From Chrysomallon squamiferum (taxonomy: Eukaryota; Mollusca; Gastropoda; Neomphalida; Peltospiridae): DNA of 10,000 bases. The notes beneath the pieces were generated by a model that did not search any database, was not told where the DNA came from, and worked only from the letters and a program-made list of their open reading frames with translations. Both the position numbers and the translations under genes were made by a program. The DNA lies in NCBI GenBank assembly GCA_012295275.1, contig CM022677.1:26615044-26625043 (forward strand). Reading direction: 5' to 3'. Numbering within the stretch: the first letter of the stretch is position 1; each line of letters opens with the position of its first letter. Shown here piece by piece: positions 7,059 through 10,000 of this stretch.

Positions 7059-7540
7059 GTAAACATTTCAGTGAAACTTTTTCAGGATTCTGCTACTTTT
7101 ATTTAATTACTACCTGCAGTTCAACAGGTATGATCTTAAAGATTGCTACTGACACTAAGATTATTACTGTTTTATTTAAGTTACCATTTTCTGTAAGATT
7201 TGTTTTTCAATGGTATTTCATTACAAGTTACTGCCTAGAGTAAGTTATTTTTTTTAAATAGTATTAATTACAAAAAAATTGCTACCTATTAAAACATAAC
7301 ATTTCAATAGTATTACCTTAAAGGTTATTACCTTTGTTTTCTTAAACTGCTGCAATACAGGCTATATTTATACAGATTTATTACTAACAGACTTTTACTA
7401 TAACTTTATTACTAAGAATAATAAAATAATTTTGCCATAGTATTACTGAATTTAGAAGAAATATTATTCAAGTAATAATGAAAATTGTTATTACAATGAA
7501 AAATAAGGTAATAATACTAATAATTGACTTAAATTTTCAG
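7059..7540 (+). other. Intron 9, AT-rich, no repeats of note
   Basis: A 482-bp AT-rich intron with scattered TATTAC/TTATTAC motifs (about 7250-7520) and no long microsatellite, unlike most introns here. It ends in TTGACTTAAATTTTCAG, which resembles the acceptor unit amplified before exon 5. I see no gene in it. Confidence 0.82.
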
Positions 7541-7732
7541 TTGATGGAGGATGGAGTTCGTGGAGAAAGGTCAAGAATGGAGTCTGCAGTGTGACGTGTG
7601 GAACGGGCAAACACATGTTGTTTTATGAACGGTCATGTGACAATCCGACACCAAAGTTCAGTGGAGAAAGTTGTTCAGGGCCTTTCAGAAAAACAGTCAA
7701 AGAACCATGTGCCACTCACACCAACTGTCCTA
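7541..7732 (+). CDS. TSP1 module exon 10
   Basis: 192 nt, 64 residues. It opens DGGWSSWRKVKNGVCSVTCG, with WxxW and CxxTCG intact. C33 lies in YERSCDNPTP, C45 in SGESCSG, C57 in KEPC and C63 in TNCP. No ATG opens this frame, so it is missed by simple ORF listing; it is supported by acceptor TTTTCAG (ends 7540), donor GTAAAC (7733), phase 1 and full cysteine register. It ends in A, like exons 1-4, and is followed by a TT-starting exon, giving ATT (Ile) at the junction. Confidence 0.93.
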
Positions 7733-7860
7733 GTAAACACTTTTTAGTTTAATTTAACAACACACACACACAAATATCTTAAATGTGCACATATACATAC
7801 ACATACAAACAAACATATACCCACAATATACACATAGTCATACACACACACACAGACCAG

Positions 7861-7891
<31 letters not shown>

Positions 7892-8119
7892 CACACACAG
7901 ACACACACTCACAGACACACACACAGACACACACACACACACAGACACACACACACAGACTAGACATACTCACACACACACACACAGACACACACACAGA
8001 CCAGACACCCACACAGACATACACAGACAGATACACACATATACACACACACAGACACACACACACACACAGGCACATATAAACACATGCATTCAGACAC
8101 TCTACATGACACATTTCAG
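7733..8119 (+). repeat. Intron 10, almost entirely CA/CAGA repeats
   Basis: A 387-bp intron. From about 7758 to 8083 it consists of CA tracts interrupted by CAGA and AGACCAGACAC motifs, the latter at about 7855 and 7999. This leaves about 35 bp of unique sequence before the acceptor ACACATTTCAG. In the transcript the long CA-rich stretch is a potential hnRNP L-type binding region. The open frames on both strands are repeat translations. Confidence 0.9.
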
Positions 8120-8311
8120 TTGATGGAGGATGGGGCGGGTGGACAAGGTTTAAAACGGGTGTGTGCAGTGTGACCTGTGGAACTGGGACACGCCAAGTCT
8201 TCTTCAAGAGGTCATGTGACAAGCCAAAGCCTCAGTACCATGGCAGCATGTGTCGGGGGTCATCAGAGAAGTCGGTGGAGCGACCATGTGACTCGCAGAA
8301 CCCATGTGACG
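8120..8311 (+). CDS. TSP1 module exon 11
   Basis: 192 nt, 64 residues. It opens DGGWGGWTRFKTGVCSVTCG, with both glycosylation-type motifs intact. C33 lies in FKRSCDKPKP, C45 in HGSMCRG, C57 in ERPC and C63 in NPCD. The last residue before the split codon is Asp, where all other modules have Pro, so the inter-module linker here is CDVDGGW instead of CPVDGGW. Acceptor ATTTCAG ends at 8119 and donor GTAATA begins at 8312, phase 1 at both ends. Confidence 0.93.
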
Positions 8312-8943
8312 GTAATAATGCAGTTTTTCTCTTTAGAAATACAAAATTGTGTTTTATTGTGTTTTTTTAATAGGTAATGTTTAATGGTAACTCACAGTTT
8401 CCATTTGATGGCAGTATTGCAGAATCTTAGTTTCTTTTTTTTTTTTTTTTGAATATGAAATATACTGCAGTCAGTATTGTTTAATGTTAAGATAACATTA
8501 GATTTGTTTCTATAGATATTATTTTAAGTTGCATCATGGAAAATACCAGTAAAGAAAAATGTAACATGAATTTCTTCTTCTTCTTCAAAAAAAAAGGTTT
8601 ATATAAGCTTTAATTTAATAATTCATTTTACAGTTTTCTAGATATTTTGAATGTAGAAAGATAGATAGACAGATAGATACAGATGGACAGACAGAGAGAC
8701 AGAGAATAGACAAGACAGATAAATAGATAAATATACAGATAGACAGATATTATAGATAGCTAAATAGATAGATAAATATACAGATAGACAGATATTATAG
8801 ATAGCTAAACAGATAAATGTACAGATAGAGAGATATATAGATAACTAAATAGATATACAGATAGATACACTATAAGTTGTCTTTAGCTTGGTTTGTCTTC
8901 ATTCAATATGTGAGATATGAAGTTGTGATGTTAACATTTGCAG
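8312..8943 (+). repeat. Intron 11 with a GATA-type array and 45-bp units
   Basis: A 632-bp intron. It holds a T16 run at 8435-8450, CTT repeats at 8574-8585 and a GATA/GACA microsatellite at about 8659-8870. Within the latter, a larger unit starting GATAAATATACAGATAGACA recurs at 8726 and 8771 (45-bp period), with a diverged third copy near 8812. Sequence 8312-8430 and 8451-8640 is AT-rich without recognisable features. Confidence 0.88.
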
Positions 8944-9135
8944 TGGACGGAGGCTGGACGAGCTGGACGCGAGTGAAGATAGGTAAATGTAGTGTGACGT
9001 GTGGAATTGGCCTGCGAGAGATGCACTACAGACGAAGCTGTGAAAAGCCTGTACCAAGAAACAATGGCAAACCGTGTAAAGGAAATTCTAAGTTAGTGGT
9101 GACAACACAGTGTGAGACATACTTACACTGTCCTG
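8944..9135 (+). CDS. TSP1 module exon 12
   Basis: 192 nt, 64 residues. It opens DGGWTSWTRVKIGKCSVTCG, with intact WxxW and CxxTCG. C33 lies in YRRSCEKPVP, C45 in NGKPCKG, C57 in TTQC and C63 in LHCP. Acceptor CATTTGCAG ends at 8943; donor GTAAGA begins at 9136. The codons for Gly14-Lys15-Cys16 read GGTAAATGT, a donor-like G then GTAAAT from 8983, again in phase 1 and 39 nt from the exon start as in exon 6. An upstream in-frame ATG exists, but its sequence is intronic. Confidence 0.93.
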
Positions 9136-9270
9136 GTAAGATTCTTTGATTTCTAGTGTGTGTGTGTGTGTGTGTGTGTTTGTGTGTATACACACGAGAA
9201 TGAGTTTGTATTTATTTAGGTAAGTATTCAGTTGTATGTAGGTGATGTATGTGTATGTGTGTGTGTGTGT

Positions 9271-9304
<34 letters not shown>

Positions 9305-9535
9305 TGTGTGTGTGTATGTTTTTGTGTGTTTGTGTGTATACATATATTCTGTGTTTTCTTCATTTATCTTCTTCAGTTTTGTAGGTGTTATTCTTATTAT
9401 TTTTAAAATACATTATTCTGTGTTTTCTTCATTATCTTCTCCTTTTTCTGTTATTATTATTATTACTATTATTATTATTATTATTATTATTACTGTTACT
9501 ATTATTATTATTATTAATTTTTTTTTTGTTTTCAG
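9136..9535 (+). repeat. Intron 12 with TG tracts and a TTA tract
   Basis: A 400-bp intron. TG tracts lie at 9156-9187 (20 bp after the donor) and about 9246-9340, and (TTA)n with minor interruptions at about 9450-9517. TATTCTGTGTTTTCTTCATT at 9345 recurs at 9414, a short direct duplication. A decoy-like TATCTTCTTCAG ends at 9375, but the true acceptor is TTTTTTTTTGTTTTCAG ending at 9535. Confidence 0.9.
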
Positions 9536-9721
9536 TGGATGGTGGTTGGAGTACATGGATAAGAATGAGAGCTGGTAAATGTACGTGTGAAACTAGAAAA
9601 CATTTTGTGACGTTTGAGAGAACCTGCACAAATCCAGAGCCTCGTTACGATGGACACATCTGTCTGGGAAAAACAAGGAAGATTGTTAGTCTGCCATGTC
9701 GCAGAAGACCCAACTGTCCAG
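9536..9721 (+). CDS. TSP1 module exon 13 (two codons shorter)
   Basis: 186 nt, 62 residues. It opens DGGWSTWIRMRAGKCTCETR. The usual CxxTC is reduced to CTC: two residues between the first two Cys are missing, so they are separated by one residue. This also removes the CxxS/TCG O-fucosylation consensus and the following GxG. The rest is normal: FERTCTNPEP, DGHICLG, SLPC and PNCP, so all six Cys remain. The deletion is a whole number of codons and the frame is intact, which argues against simple decay. Acceptor TTTTCAG ends at 9535; donor GTAAAG begins at 9722. GGTAAATGT at 9574-9582 again forms a cryptic phase-1 donor. Confidence 0.92.
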
Positions 9722-10000
9722 GTAAAGATGTGAAAATAAACATACAGAACAGTTAGTGCATGAATGGATTGTTTTGTTTCTACGAGTGTTTATTGGTGTT
9801 GTTTGTCTGCGTGTGGTGGTTTGTATTTTGTAGTTAGTGTAGATGTGTGTTTGTGTAGATGTGTGTTTGTGTAGATGTGTGTGCGAGTATTTCTAATAAT
9901 ATATACATTTATGTGTGTGTTTGAGCACGTGTTGTTTACATTGTGTCAGAAGAAATTTTCTCTTTTAGAGTTTTTGTTTTCATGCATATATGTTTGTCTC
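9722..10000 (+). other. Intron 13, 5' part, with a 16-bp triple repeat
   Basis: Intronic sequence running off the right edge. AGATGTGTGTTTGTGT (16 bp) is repeated at 9841 and 9857, with a partial third copy at 9873. TG-rich and AT-rich sequence follows. No further exon is visible before the edge. Confidence 0.8.

Overview
This is an internal stretch of a large animal gene on the + strand, not microbial DNA. It carries 13 exons (12 with both ends inside the window, the first cut by the left edge). All encode thrombospondin type-1 (TSP1/TSR) modules, separated by 372-1146 bp GT-AG introns. Every exon starts and ends in phase 1 and nearly all are exactly 192 nt (64 codons), so the gene is a string of interchangeable cassettes. 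No start codon, signal peptide, membrane segment or stop codon of the gene is visible; it continues past both edges. The GC-richer exons lie in AT-rich introns full of TG/CA, CT, TTA and GATA microsatellites. That fits an invertebrate, perhaps a mollusc or other lophotrochozoan, but the sequence alone does not fix the taxon.

Layout: exons lie at 1-113 (partial), 830-1021, 1604-1795, 2255-2443, 3447-3638, 4198-4389, 4954-5043 (degenerate), 6303-6494, 6867-7058, 7541-7732, 8120-8311, 8944-9135 and 9536-9721. The usual module has Trp at 5 and 8 and Cys at 16, 20, 33, 45, 57 and 63. It reads roughly [IV]DGGWSxW...GKCSVTCGxG...YxRxCDNPxPxxxGxxCxG...K...PCxxxxxCP. Each module offers a WxxW motif (C-mannosylation type), and most offer CxxS/TC (O-fucosylation type). 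The product is most likely a secreted or cell-surface adhesive/matrix protein, in the broad class of hemicentin-, coadhesin- or SCO-spondin-like TSR proteins. A specific name is not justified.

The most unusual feature is at the exon edges. Three separate minisatellites are built from exon-intron junctions, so they multiply splice sites. An 84-bp array copies the end and donor of the first exon (91-450). A ~40-bp array of 18 units copies the acceptor and first exon bases ahead of the exon at 3447. A 66/68-bp array of 10 units copies the end and donor of the degenerate exon (5133-5790). That exon carries a frameshift and has lost core cysteines, yet a repeat-like donor at 5044 gives an in-frame 90-nt mini-exon. 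In three other exons the codons for Gly14-Lys15 form a donor consensus in the same phase 1. Together these suggest a gene whose splice sites are being duplicated, with possible effects on isoforms, but no transcript evidence is available here.
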